64,000 nucleotides of DNA from Pyronema omphalodes (lineage: Eukaryota; Ascomycota; Pezizomycetes; Pezizales; Pyronemataceae): NCBI GenBank assembly GCA_024516155.1, contig JAJJXM010000006.1, positions 868,001-932,000 of the forward strand. Direction: 5' to 3'. The notes beneath the pieces are model-generated. The model was not told the DNA's origin and did not search any database. It was given only the letters and a program-made list of their open reading frames with translations. Below are positions 53,464 to 64,000 of this stretch, one piece after another (positions within the stretch are counted from its first letter, which is position 1; every line of letters starts with the position of its first letter). A program made the translations under genes and the position numbers.

Positions 53464-56049
53464 GGTGTGGGTAGTTGGGTTGAATGGTTGAGGTACTTGA
53501 GGTACTTGAGGTAGGTGAGGTAACTGAAGTGGAAGCGTGTAGTTCTTAGCGAGGTGGAAATCAAAAAGATTCGCAGCGCAAATCTGCTAGTCCTCATAAG
53601 GCACCTAGCTGTTGCCAAGCCACGTCATATCCCGCCCGCTTCGACCAGGCCAAGCAAACACAACGGCAACCGCTGCTCCATCTTCCATGTTACATCAAAA
53701 CAGTACAGACGGCAAATATTAGGCCTCAAATCATAATCCCAGTAAATTTACTATGTCTTGGTTTCCGCGAATCAGCATCGCTTGACTTCTTCCATGGTAT
53801 GTAACTCCACCTCCATTTCAAATGGGTCTCGATGACCAAACGATCCAATCATCTTATCTGACGGTTTTACAGACCATTGTTACTACTTTTATTCAATGAT
53901 CATTGCATATTCTGATGGATTAGAAGATATGGCCCGGATAGAATCCCTCTTATCGACTCTGGAATGTTACCGGTACTGGCACGAAGCAACTTTAGTGAAA
54001 TTATGGAGAAATCTCATACACAGCATCGTGATGATGCATATTCGCGAGCTTATTCTTTCGTCGGAACATCACGATTCGGCACGGTGCGCACCGCCTCCAT
54101 TCCACGACAGGATTATAAAGCACACAAGACATCAGGATGTTAGATTGCACGTTTGGCGAGAATCCTTCCGATATGGTGCCATAGCCGCAATAAATCATTT
54201 TTAAAAACACAACAAATTAGCAACGGCACACTGTTAGGCATCCAGGCTCGCGGCAAAGTAGAGATAGGTTTACTGGCTCAAGTACAGGTTTAGGCTTTAT
54301 ACCAATGAGAACAAACGTTACAACATGCCATTGCTGGCATTTCCGCTGGTGAGTACATGCCTCTGAATGCACACTATACAACAACAATACTCCCTTCGCC
54401 ATTGGCCGGCATTTTACGTTCTAAAGAAAAGTTTTCCTTGGCTTGAGGGGTCTTATTGAGAAAAAGGGATTGAATTGGCTGGTTCGTCTTCGCTCGTTCA
54501 CAGTGGAATACCACAGTCTCTGTAGCACCGCTCCACAGACAAATCATCAGGCTCCAAAGCATTAATACTTCATGAGATAAAGTAACAAATCAGAAGAGGG
54601 ATGGTTAGTTTCAGATATACCTAGAGTTTCTTATATTACTGGCACGGCTATAGATACCACCCATTCAATCGTATCTTTTTCATCATCGGCATTGGCCCGA
54701 ATCATCATCAGAACACAATAACCAGTATCAATCTCCTAACCAAATCCGTTCGCCTTTCATATTTAACCCGGAATCTGAAGCAATGGACCTTCTCGTCCAT
54801 ATGTACATGAACTTCTCATGTTCGACAGTATGGTTCGAGTGCTATACCATGATGGTGCCTATCCCTCATGCAGACGAGTCATGCGCAGCTACCAAAGCAG
54901 ACTTGTCGTCAACCTGCAGCTTGCTCACCCACAAATCGAAGATCCTGAGGGTTTTTGCATAAACTATCTAGCTGCGCCCCACAGGAAGCAGAACACCGGT
55001 GGGGAACAGAAAGCACAATATGCCACCATAGCTTCTCAGAGCAAAATGGAGCGGGAGCTTCCGCAAAACAGCGAACCCGATAGCTAGCCAAGCTATCTCA
55101 ACCAACGAAATCATATATGCTTCGCAAACCCTCATGAAAACATGCATCAACAAAAAAAAATGGGGGCCCACTTTCACATTCCCGGACTTCTTTGCAACCC
55201 ATTCACCCGTGATAAAATGATGAAACATAATAAGCCGGCTGCTGATTCCCTCTCTGACGCCCGGGCCATTCTGCAAAGGAGCTGCGACCCATCTTGTCTC
55301 CATCTTCGGATCAACAACAAATAAAATCGAGAAGCGAAGAAAGAGCCAAAGAACAGAGTCACTCATGCATAGTGCGCGCAGTGTAGGCTGTGGGTTTCGA
55401 CCGCTTATCAACATCAGCACGGCTACAGCCTACGTAAAGTACCGGAACTGGGCGGAGTATCAGTTGTTTGGTGACCTGTCGACAGCTGGGGTGTTGTGTT
55501 TCATTCTCGTTTGCTGGCTACCGTGAGAATGTGATGAATTCTCCCAGAGTGTGGTAGGAGGGCAGCTGGTTCGGGGGGGTTTGTGATGAATTTGTTATGC
55601 AGTACATAGGGAGCACAGAAAAAACAACCACACATAACATCCAGGAAAGCTCGACACGCCCTCAGCTTTTTTTTTCGACAACTCCAACTTGAAACCACGG
55701 TGTCTTCGAACAACTTACCTTCTGTCATTATTTCGAAATCAGCATCGTCAACCTCACTTCCACCGACAGTGTTGTGCGCGATAAAGCGTGACAGTTGCGG
55801 TGTATTTTTAAAAGCGCAAGCGTCTGACTTGTGTGTGTGCGACTACGAGCTGTGCATTGGTGTTGCCCCTCTTTTCGGCTTTTGAAGGCAGACATACAAC
55901 ATCGCTGCTCCATCCCACTTTAACACTCTTCCGACGGCCATCTCATACATATCTCTTGTTGGGAAAGAAATCAAGAAAAATATTCTGAACCCTCGACTCA
56001 GACCTCTTTATCTTCTACTCTGGCCCAAGCGGCCTCATAGCATCGACAG
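53464..56049. other. gene-free region upstream of the DUF7514-like gene
   Basis: 2.6 kb with no convincing gene. Frames at 53896-54204 and 54968-55420 have no recognisable domain or splice context. The last few hundred bases should hold the promoter and leader of the gene at 56050. Confidence 0.45.
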
Positions 56050-58467
56050 ATGGCTTACCCTTACCCATATCCCGTTGACCCCGCCCGAGCTGCTTACTAT
56101 GGACACGCTCCTCCTCCCGGCTACCCAGGAGCTGGATATCCTCCTCCAGCACCACCAGCGCCGCAGTCGCCCACTGCCCCTCCTCCAGCCAGACCGCACA
56201 CCACCGCACCATTCCCATCTCCATCGCCGTATGGACCACCGCCTGGTTACTATGGAGCTCCCCCGCCAGGGAGCGGACACCCACCGCCAACCCCAGGCGC
56301 AGCGGGCCCATCATCAGGAGGATACCCTCCAGCTCCGGCTCCAGCTCCAGCTCCAGCTCCAGGACCACCTCCCGGTGGGCCAGGCGGGGCAGATTTCCAG
56401 AACATGTCCGCTGAACAGCTGTCAAGCTTGATTGAGCAGCTAAAGATGGCGAAAGAGAGCAAGACTTCGCCAGCTCCAGCTCCAGCCCAGTTGAGTCCTC
56501 ACGGCCACGCAGACCATGCGCCGCCACCTCGTATCGATACCCAAATGCAACATCCCCATGCCCCACATGGTGTACCACAGTCAGCGAGGGGACACTATCC
56601 CTATCCGTATCCTCACTACCCACCATACCCCAAGCCAGCCTCTCATAGCGGCGAGGCCTCTCCCCCGGCGCCTCCGCCTCAGCCTCAAGTCTATCATCGA
56701 CCGGGATCCAAAACGCCAGGCCCACATCCCGGTCCGTTCTACCCTCCCCCCGGAGCCGAAAGGGCTTCTCCTCCACCAGTTGCGGCGCCGCCTCAGTCCA
56801 AAACGCCGGCACCACCTGCCGAACGTCGTCCCGAGCCGCCGCCAAGAAAGGTGTCGGAGCAACCTTCGGAGATGTCTTTCAGCAGCGGTGGTAGCGCAGG
56901 ACACCAGTGGGACATGGCTCGCGCCTACGAGAATTGGGGTAAACATTTGGTAGACATTAAACCAGATACCCGCGAACCAAGTCCCAGCGTAATGCTCAAG
57001 GCCCTTTTACGGTCAATCGCAGAATATATTGTAAGCATTTAACATGTTGTGATCGTGGAATACCAATATGCTAATGATATCTTTTAGATTCATGTAATGC
57101 AACCAAAAGATACATATGTTGTAACCATAGGAAAACTGGTCGACTTTTACACACAATTCTCCGTGCAACAGGAGCCTGTAGATTGGACAAGTTTGTGCCA
57201 GCCTTTTATATGCATCAGTCAAGATAGACTAACAGTATGACAGCATTTTTCCATTGCCGAAGTCCCAAAACTTTGTCAGAGATGTTTCTCGATATGAATA
57301 TTGAACACCATTTGATTCAGTCCAGGCCTGGTATGGCCCCTACAGAGCCAGCAATGACAGTGGCTGGATTTGAAAACTGGATGATGACACTGTTGATGAC
57401 CGATCCATCCCGTGAGCACGACCGACTTTGCAAGATAATATCACAATGCACTCTCTACGATAGGGCTCGTGCATGCGAATTTCCAAAATTGCTACCTCGG
57501 GAGTGCTTCCCAACCAAGCCAGACCATCAAATCGTTGCAGGATGGGATGATACTTTGAAGGATTACCCCGAGGACCTTGATAACGACCGCAAGGTTCCTC
57601 TCAGCCTTCCAGCACCCAAAGACAGAAGACGTAGATACCCCATCCACGACAGTTTGCCAGTAGGCTCTAACACTTTGCGTACAGACTCTCCCCCTCCTCC
57701 TCCTGGACCTCCCGGCCCTCCACCTGCTACCAACCGCAACCGCATGTCTCGTGGCTTTAAGCAACCTGCTGACCCTGCCGACTTCTATCCCGAGGATAAA
57801 GGCAAGGAAAGCCCGATTGATGATCGCTATGGGAGCAGATATGGCCCCGGCCCCGGCCCCAGTCCTGCCCCCGCACCTGGCCCCCCACCTGGCCCTTGGG
57901 CACGGGATCGCGAAGAGTTCGCCCGTCCCCCTGGCCGCGACGACTTGAACCCTCGACCAACCCTTGGAGAGGACCCTGCTCGCCCGCCCACTCGCTCTCG
58001 CAGCGTTAAGGCACCCAAAGCCCATGGTGGCAGCGATAAGGAAGCTGGTCGTAGTCGCCCTAAGCGGGGCCGTAGCGTTGCTCGTCGCCGTGATGAGTCC
58101 CCATACGCAAGTGAAGACGAGGACTACGATGAAGGTCGCCACTACCGTGGAGATGGATTGTATGTCTCTCTTATCAAGTAGCTGTCATAGGGCATAGGTT
58201 AACCTTAGTAGATACGATTCCCCACCGTCTCACTACCACCACCACCCCGGACACCCACACCCTCGGGAGCCATCGCGAGGTCCCCCGAAGACTCGAGGCC
58301 CTCCTCCTCCTCCTGGTCCCGGCACTCCTCCCGAGAAGGACATCAGGGACTTTACATACCAAGACCAGTATGAGAATGCTGCTGGTGGAGGACGCAGACC
58401 ACACCGCAACAGTGACGCAGGATACAGGAAATCGGGCACAACTTCTCGGTACGCTGCTGGGTTTTAG
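56050..58467 (+). CDS. proline-rich protein with DUF7514-like domain
   Basis: Four exons (56050-57030, 57088-57190, 57244-58159, 58209-58467) give 752 residues. Introns are 49-57 nt with GTAAGC, GTTTGT and GTATGT donors; the second uses a CTAAC branch and the next AG at 57243, which avoids a stop. Residues 1 to ~270 are Pro/Tyr/Gly/Ala-rich. A folded domain spans about 305-460: MLKALLRSIAEYI, LVDFYTQFS, VDWTTFF, LSEMFLDMNIEHHLIQ, GFENWMMTLL and a basic-Pro end near PRECFPTKPD. This fits the ascomycete DUF7514 pattern as I remember it. The C-terminal half is Pro/Gly- and Arg/Asp-rich, with RSRPKRGRSVARRRDE like a nuclear or RNA-binding tail. Function unknown. Confidence 0.75.
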
Positions 58468-60100
58468 TTTTTCGAGCGTGGTTTCATTTAATTTTTCACG
58501 TTTTATACCCTTTCTTGTCTTGACAACATGATACCATGAGGATGGATACGCTGGTTAATGTTGCGTGTTTTGGAGGAACAAAAGTATCTTTCTTGATGAT
58601 TATGTCATGTGATGAGCTTTCTGTCATGTGGAGGAAGTATGGTTCTTTAAGAAATGGTGTACGGGGGAGTTTGGTGTTGGATTGGCGGTGACGATGATTG
58701 TGATGATGATGATGACGATGATGATGAGTTATGAATCATGGATGATGGTTATTTGGTTTGTTTGATTATTTTTTACACATTCTCCCCCGCTTGGGATGTT
58801 AAGTTCATGGACATGTATTCTCAGTGTAAGTGAGCGAGGTCGTTATGAAATTCCATTTTCAAATTTTCATTATTTTCAATGTTCAATGTTCAATGTTCAA
58901 AAGTCTCATTTCGATCTTTTTGTTTGTTGGTTTTATGAAAATGGTACCAATGTTTTATGAAAAGGAGCACCCACACACCGCAAATTGCAAATACTCGCAG
59001 GAACATCCTATTGCTACCCTCTTATGCTTTTTTGTTGATATGGGTTGCGTTTTTGGCTATGCTTGTTGCTTTGTTTTTTTATTGAAATATGAAATGTTTG
59101 GCTTTACTGGAAATTTGTTGCTGTGAATTTATGATGAATATCGTTGCAGTGATGTTTGAAATTTAATGTTGGAAGACTGAAATATGTGACTCATCGCATT
59201 GCTACAAACATGAAGATATGGAGATGTTTCCTTCTGGCACAACTTCACAAGTAGCAAGCTACAGCCTCCATCGATAATCGCAGCCTTTGAGAATCAAGTG
59301 GAATTTATCCCTGCCCTAGCTCTCTGGATTCCGATGCAGTTTTATGTATCTTTTCAAAGCATCCTATTACTTGAGGGAAAACACAAACATGTTTCTATGC
59401 TTGCCTTAGCAGTATCAACAGTTTATGTTCATAATCTATAATCCATTACCCCCCCCCCCCCCCCCCCGGGGCCACGCAACATGAAGCCATCTCCAACTGT
59501 CAACACGTCTCTTTGCGGTCGCCACTCGCCTATCTATCTACATCACGCTAAAATTTCCTAGACTTATCTAAGGTTTAAGGTTTAAAGTTGGTTTATCAGG
59601 GTCCTGTCATGGAGTCTGGAGCTGGTCTTCAGTCTTCAGTCTTCGTGCTTTAGTCTTTGCCACTTTTGACAACAACGCAATTTATGACGGGTTGCAGCTG
59701 GCTACGTCACGACGAGGCAGGATTTACAGCCTTTCTATGTTAGGAATTGTTGTTGCCGATCTTACGGATAGCGGCACCTGCGACTGAGGGGATGATCTGT
59801 CTGGGCATAACTTATCACTCGTGCGTGATTACTGTGTTGGGGAAGTTTTGGGGAATTATTACAGTGGCTGCTTTATGATATTCGAGTTTTTGACAGTGAT
59901 TAAAATACTCAGTTATCACAGAACAAGTCTGTATGGAACTCATTTTAGCATAGAAAGAAGGACAGTTTAGTATAGATGATAATTTCATATAATATTAAAC
60001 TCACAGATATAACTTCTACATCCAATAAACTATCTTACCAATAACCCACCAAAAAACAAGTCCCAAAAATATATGTACTAAAATTCGGAATATCCAAAAA
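58468..60100. other. convergent spacer with simple repeats
   Basis: 3' regions of the gene at 56050 (+) and the choline oxidase gene (-). It holds a GAT/GAC microsatellite (about 58690-58730), a CAATGTT repeat (about 58878-58900) and the C19 tract at 59449. The 98-codon frame at 58830 lacks support. Confidence 0.5.
59449..59467. repeat. C19 homopolymer followed by GGGG
   Basis: Nineteen C in a row, then four G (59468-59471). Such runs are prone to sequencing error, so the true length is uncertain. Confidence 0.8.
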
Positions 60101-61857
60101 CTACAACTTTGGCCTGACCTCCCTCCGCCAACCCTGTGCTTCAGCAACGAGTTCTGCGCACCTCTCACCGATAGCCAGAACCGTGATCATGGGGCTGATT
60201 TCCCTCATATTAGCTTTTTTTTCTTCTCTTCACAAGCTTGAATAGTTAACTTACTTAACAGTCACCATAGACGGGAACACGCCAGCGTCCGCAATCCTGA
60301 CTCCCTCCAGTCCTCTTATCTTCAAATCCGGACCAACCACAGCCATCTCATCATGTACATCACCCATCTTCGTTGTTCCCGCTGGATGATAAACCGTATG
60401 AGCAACCTTTCTTCCATACTCACTCAACTCTTCATCACTTTGCACATCCAAACCCGGTGCCACCTCACGTTTGAGATAATTCTTGAACGGTTCCATTTCT
60501 GCGACCTTTCTAGCAGCTCTGAAGCCATCGACTAGGGTCTTTGCATCATACCCATCCGGATCTGTGAAATATCTGAAATCTAGTGCCGGTTTTTCATTTG
60601 GGTCCGCGGAGGTAAGATACAACTTCCCAACGCTCTTTGGCCGTGGGATATTGGGAGTCATGCAGAAAGCATGAAGAGGTGCTTCATACCCAAGGCGTGA
60701 TGTGTTGATACAGAAGGGGATTTGATACGTATGCATCATGAGGTCAGCTACTCCGTCTCCGTCACGGTCAAGGAAGATACCACCATCAGAGGTCATGGTA
60801 GTCTCAGGTGGCATGGCGTTATGGAGCTCCCAGATTATGATGGATTCTGGGTGATCCATAAGGTTTTCGCCAACGCCGGGAAGATCATGTTGTAGAGGTA
60901 TGTTGAGTTCGGAGAGCTGGTCCGGGGGTCCGATGCCCGAATGGAGAAGGAGACGTGGGGTATCAATAGCCCCAGCACAGAGGATGATTTCAATGCTCGC
61001 GGGAAGTGTGAACTTATGACCAGACTTTAATGCTATGTTGACACTTGTAGCTCTACCGTCCTTCAGATTTATACGTGATACCCATGCTTCTGTCAGAATT
61101 GTCAAGTTGTCCCGCTTTTCCTCACCACGGATGATGGGATGAATGTAAGCTACACTTGCAGAGCTTCGCTTTCCATCATCGGGGTTGTATGAAACTGAAA
61201 AGAAGCCGACACCCTTGTCGAACCCCCCGTCACCTCTTACTCTAGCATTGAAATCATCTATAACCGGTATATCCAACGCTTTTGAGCATGATGTTACCCA
61301 ATCTTTTACCAGCTTGTTTCGGTGTTTTGGGTGTATCGGCCGCACGGTATTCCGTAAGTTGTCAATAAGCCTAGTCATAGTTCCAAAATCCCAACCAACT
61401 GCTCCGCGGGCTACCCAATCGTCCATATCGTGCTTGAAGGGGCGATATGATATCAGGGTGTTGTGGCTACTGCAGCCGCCGAGTACTTTGGCGCGCGAGT
61501 GACGGATGTGCGAGTTACCTGGTTTCAGTTTTGAGTGGGTGTTTATGATATGGACAAGAATCTACTTACCCATAGGCTGTTCTGTGGTCGGATAATCGTA
61601 GTCTAGATCGCCTCCTAGAAGAGATAGCCATTCCCGGAGTTGTAATACTTGGTTGTTATTGTAGTCAGATGGACCGGCTTCGATTAAAAGAACGGATTTG
61701 TCTGGGAGGTATGAGGATAGTCGTGAAGCAACTACACAGCCAGCTGTACCGCCACTATATTGGATTAGCTCTGGAATAAGTAAAGTTAACAACGTATGAC
61801 ATACCCCACAATAATATAATCTGGTTTGTAGTCGATAGGGATGGTATTGGTCGTCAT
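60101..61857 (-). CDS. choline oxidase (GMC oxidoreductase)
   Basis: A flavoenzyme expected to oxidise choline to betaine aldehyde and on to glycine betaine. Four exons (61857-61805, 61754-61570, 61518-60255, 60194-60101) give 531 residues, close to bacterial choline oxidase (~546). The FAD Rossmann motif GGGTAGC is at 18-24. GGCSSHN gives His98, which matches the histidine that carries FAD covalently in Arthrobacter choline oxidase. DHPE gives His302 and Glu304, the latter matching the residue that holds the choline ammonium. MMH gives His342, VYHPAGTTKMG gives His457 and TVNPM gives Asn501, the catalytic His-Asn pair with the same 44-residue spacing. One change is Thr100 for the usual Ser after HN. 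No signal peptide. It is divergent from the betaine-aldehyde dehydrogenase gene. Confidence 0.9.
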
Positions 61858-62718
61858 GTTTGCCGTTGTGATTGCAGCCAGGTGGACGAATATGTTTATA
61901 TTCGATTGATTTCGGCGGATTTAGCAGATAAGAATAAGATATAGGCTTGAGGTTGAGCCAGTTTATTTCAAATTTTGCTATTAGGCGGGCAGGTTTCTCT
62001 GTTGATAATAATATGGAGCTTCAATAAAGATGGAGCAAGTAAAGAGCAATACACAGCTTTCACCTGCATCTCAATCTAAGTACGGAAACAGAAGCACGGG
62101 ATCTCATCCTGTATCAACCAGGTTACGAGTTGCATAAATGTTGCATGCTGACCGCAGCTAAGGTCACTATTAAGTATTGAAGTTACCGTCGCTACTTGCG
62201 AGCCGCTCTCTATGCTGATGTTTCCGCCAGAATAAGCGAAGATCAGCCGCCGATAGCGAGAAGTAGGGATCGCCTTTCCGTTTTTGGCAGCTGCGCTGAC
62301 GTTCCAGGGTCTCATATGTAATTTGCACCATGTTTATTTACGAATATCATCACCGCAAATAACATATTTTAGACGTAAAACTAAGTGTATTCATATAGGG
62401 GAAATGGGACCCGGTGGCAGAATCTATGCGGAAGTTGTTGCGGAATCGACGCCTTGCCTGGTACTCAAATAGGATATTCAGTGAGCCAGGCCAGATACCA
62501 CATACAAGCATCACCGGACTCCCCGTTTTCATGCATTCCTCTATCTATCTTTGAGCCAAGCCTCTGGATTTAGCCGCATGTGGAGCTCTGCGAATTCCAA
62601 GGGAGATGACACCCACTTAACATCCATATTTGAATACCCCTACTGCTATAGAATATTCTTCCACGCTCATCTTCCCACCTAAATCCGACTTCTTCCCACA
62701 TCAGACAGAAAATTCAAC
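61858..62718. promoter_or_regulatory. intergenic region shared by choline oxidase and BADH genes
   Basis: 861 bp between two divergent start codons of one pathway. No other gene is seen here, so it probably holds the regulatory sites of both. I cannot name a binding site with confidence. Confidence 0.5.
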
Positions 62719-64000
62719 ATGGTTACGGCGGAGAACGTATGGAGAGGGACACCCGCGGGAGAATTAACCGGATCCGCTCTCTTACACGATATCACAACCA
62801 AGGAAAGAGAGCATTATATCAACGGCCAACTCTACCATTCCAGCACGACCCGTTTCCCGGTATACAATCCGGCTACTGGTCAACAGCTATGTTTGTGCTA
62901 CAATGCGAATCAAAAGGACATTGAGTTAGCCATTTCAACCTCTGAAGAGGCATTCAAAACATGGTCCAAAACGCCTCCAATTGAGAGATCTCGTATCCTC
63001 CTCACCGCAGTAAAGCTTATCCGTGGAAACAACAATACTCTCGCGTTAATTGAGAGTCTGGATACTGGAAAACCCTACGCAGAAACCTCAAAGGTAGATA
63101 TAACGACTGGTGCGGATGTCCTAGAGTACTTTGCAGGCCTTGGGATGGGAATGGGTGAAGGCAAAACAATTCAACTCCGAGAGACAGCCTGGGTATACAC
63201 TCGCAAAGAGCCCCTTGGGGTCTGTGTCGGTATCGGTGCTTGGAACTATCCGCTCCAAATGTATAACCCACCCTCCACTTATATCCCAACCGAACTAACG
63301 AGTGATAGTGCTCTATGGAAATGTGCTCCTGCTCTCGCAGCCGGTAACACCTTTATCTTTAAGCCATCCGAGGTGACGCCTCTGTCTGCCTTGTATCTTG
63401 CCAAAATTTTTAGCGATGCTGGTCTGCCACCGGGTGTCTTCAATGTTGTCCAGGGTGGCGCCCAAGCCGGAACCACTCTTGTTTCTCATCCACGAGTTGC
63501 AAAGGTTTCCTTTACTGGCCAACCACAAACGGGAATCAGCGTCTATCAGAATGCTGCCAGAAACCTTAAACCCGTAACCCTAGAGCTTGGTGGGAAATCT
63601 CCCTTCATTGTCTTTCCAGACTGCGACCTTAATACTGCCGTTGATTGCTGCCTCACAGCCAATTATTTTTCCAGTGGGCAGGTATGCACAAACGGCACGA
63701 GAGTTTTTATTCACAAAAGTATCTACAGCAGCTTTTCCGAATTGTTGGTAAAACGCGTTGAGGAGTTGATAAGGATGGGTAACCCTTTACATCCGGATAC
63801 AAATTTTGGACCGTTAGTTTCGCAGCAGCATATGACGAAAGTCCTTGAATATATTCGTTACGGTACAATGAACGACGAGGCAACGTTACTGTATAGTGGT
63901 GGCAAAAATGTAGAGATACCGCAGGCGTGGAGAAGTGGATACTGGGTAGCACCAACCATATTTGTCGACTGTATGGACGATATGCGAATTGTCACGGAAG
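62719..64000 (+). CDS. betaine-aldehyde dehydrogenase, 3' end outside the window
   Basis: NAD(P)-dependent aldehyde dehydrogenase expected to turn betaine aldehyde into glycine betaine. Exon 1 is 62719-63260 and exon 2 runs from 63309 past the window end; 411 codons are present. The 48-nt intron has a GTATAA donor and an ACTAACG branch and joins PLQ to IALWKCAPALAAGN. Family blocks are FPVYNPATG, IGAWNYP, the general-base Glu in LELGGKSPF, the catalytic Cys in SSGQVCTNGTRVF and FGPLVS. The N-terminus with HYINGQLYHS is complete. A choline oxidase gene lies head to head, which supports the betaine-aldehyde assignment over other aldehyde substrates. Confidence 0.88.
   Translation, partial: MVTAENVWRGTPAGELTGSALLHDITTKEREHYINGQLYHSSTTRFPVYNPATGQQLCLCYNANQKDIELAISTSEEAFKTWSKTPPIERSRILLTAVKLIRGNNNTLALIESLDTGKPYAETSKVDITTGADVLEYFAGLGMGMGEGKTIQLRETAWVYTRKEPLGVCVGIGAWNYPLQMYNPPSTYIPTELTSDSALWKCAPALAAGNTFIFKPSEVTPLSALYLAKIFSDAGLPPGVFNVVQGGAQAGTTLVSHPRVAKVSFTGQPQTGISVYQNAARNLKPVTLELGGKSPFIVFPDCDLNTAVDCCLTANYFSSGQVCTNGTRVFIHKSIYSSFSELLVKRVEELIRMGNPLHPDTNFGPLVSQQHMTKVLEYIRYGTMNDEATLLYSGGKNVEIPQAWRSGYWVAPTIFVDCMDDMRIVTE

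Noticed and set aside
54968..55420. 150-codon minus-strand frame
   Set aside because: No recognisable domain, no splice partner and overlapping frames on the other strand; too weak to annotate.
56015..56845. 276-codon minus-strand frame
   Set aside because: Antisense shadow of the proline-rich exon 1 at 56050.
62739..62924. 61-codon frame starting inside the BADH exon
   Set aside because: Wrong frame; the true start is the ATG at 62719, which gives aldehyde dehydrogenase sequence.
1..64000. CRISPR array, rRNA or bacterial-type operon
   Set aside because: None seen; the DNA is eukaryotic with introns throughout.

Overview
The window is nuclear DNA of a filamentous ascomycete (Pezizomycotina). 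Genes carry short introns (47-87 nt) with GTAAGT/GTATGT-type donors and CTAAC-type branch sites. The proteins are fungal types: a Vps39 HOPS subunit, a Gon7 KEOPS subunit, a fungal annexin with a long disordered N-terminus, and a choline oxidase next to a betaine-aldehyde dehydrogenase. The class cannot be fixed from sequence alone. Transposon reading frames are intact, so repeat-induced point mutation has not visibly damaged these copies.

Region 1 (about 1-17 kb, minus strand) is a nested transposon. A complete Tad-type LINE (1654-16601) is flanked by a 12-bp target duplication, TAATGCTAGACA. Its ORF1 is split by a Gypsy-type chromovirus (6001-14903) that has two apparently identical 1359-bp LTRs and a 5-bp target duplication, GAGAA. 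Without the insert, ORF1 would run in frame to a TAA that overlaps the ORF2 ATG as TAATG. The chromovirus has separate gag and pol frames that meet at a possible -1 shift site. Just inside its 5' LTR is a 12-nt sequence complementary to its own LTR, which suggests self-priming.

Region 2 (about 17-36 kb) is gene-poor. It holds a LINE 3' relic and two diverged paralogous genes with a Cys/His zinc-finger-like domain (19.1 and 24.7 kb). Between these genes lie two identical 355-bp Tc1/mariner-type MITEs in opposite orientation. The region also holds a perfect 20-bp-arm hairpin, an 88-bp tandem repeat, a small gene relic, diverged dispersed repeats and a 690-bp element with terminal inverted repeats.

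Region 3 (about 36-64 kb) is the gene-bearing part. In order it has an annexin (+), a protoglobin with a C-terminal membrane anchor (+), a Q-rich repeat protein (-), Gon7 (-) divergent from CutC (+), Vps39/Vam6 (-), a five-exon CCCH zinc-finger protein (-), a small Lys-rich protein (-), a proline-rich DUF7514-like protein (+), choline oxidase (-) and betaine-aldehyde dehydrogenase (+, cut by the window end). The last two are divergent neighbours and together would turn choline into glycine betaine. Gene models with introns were built by hand from splice signals, reading frame and family conservation.
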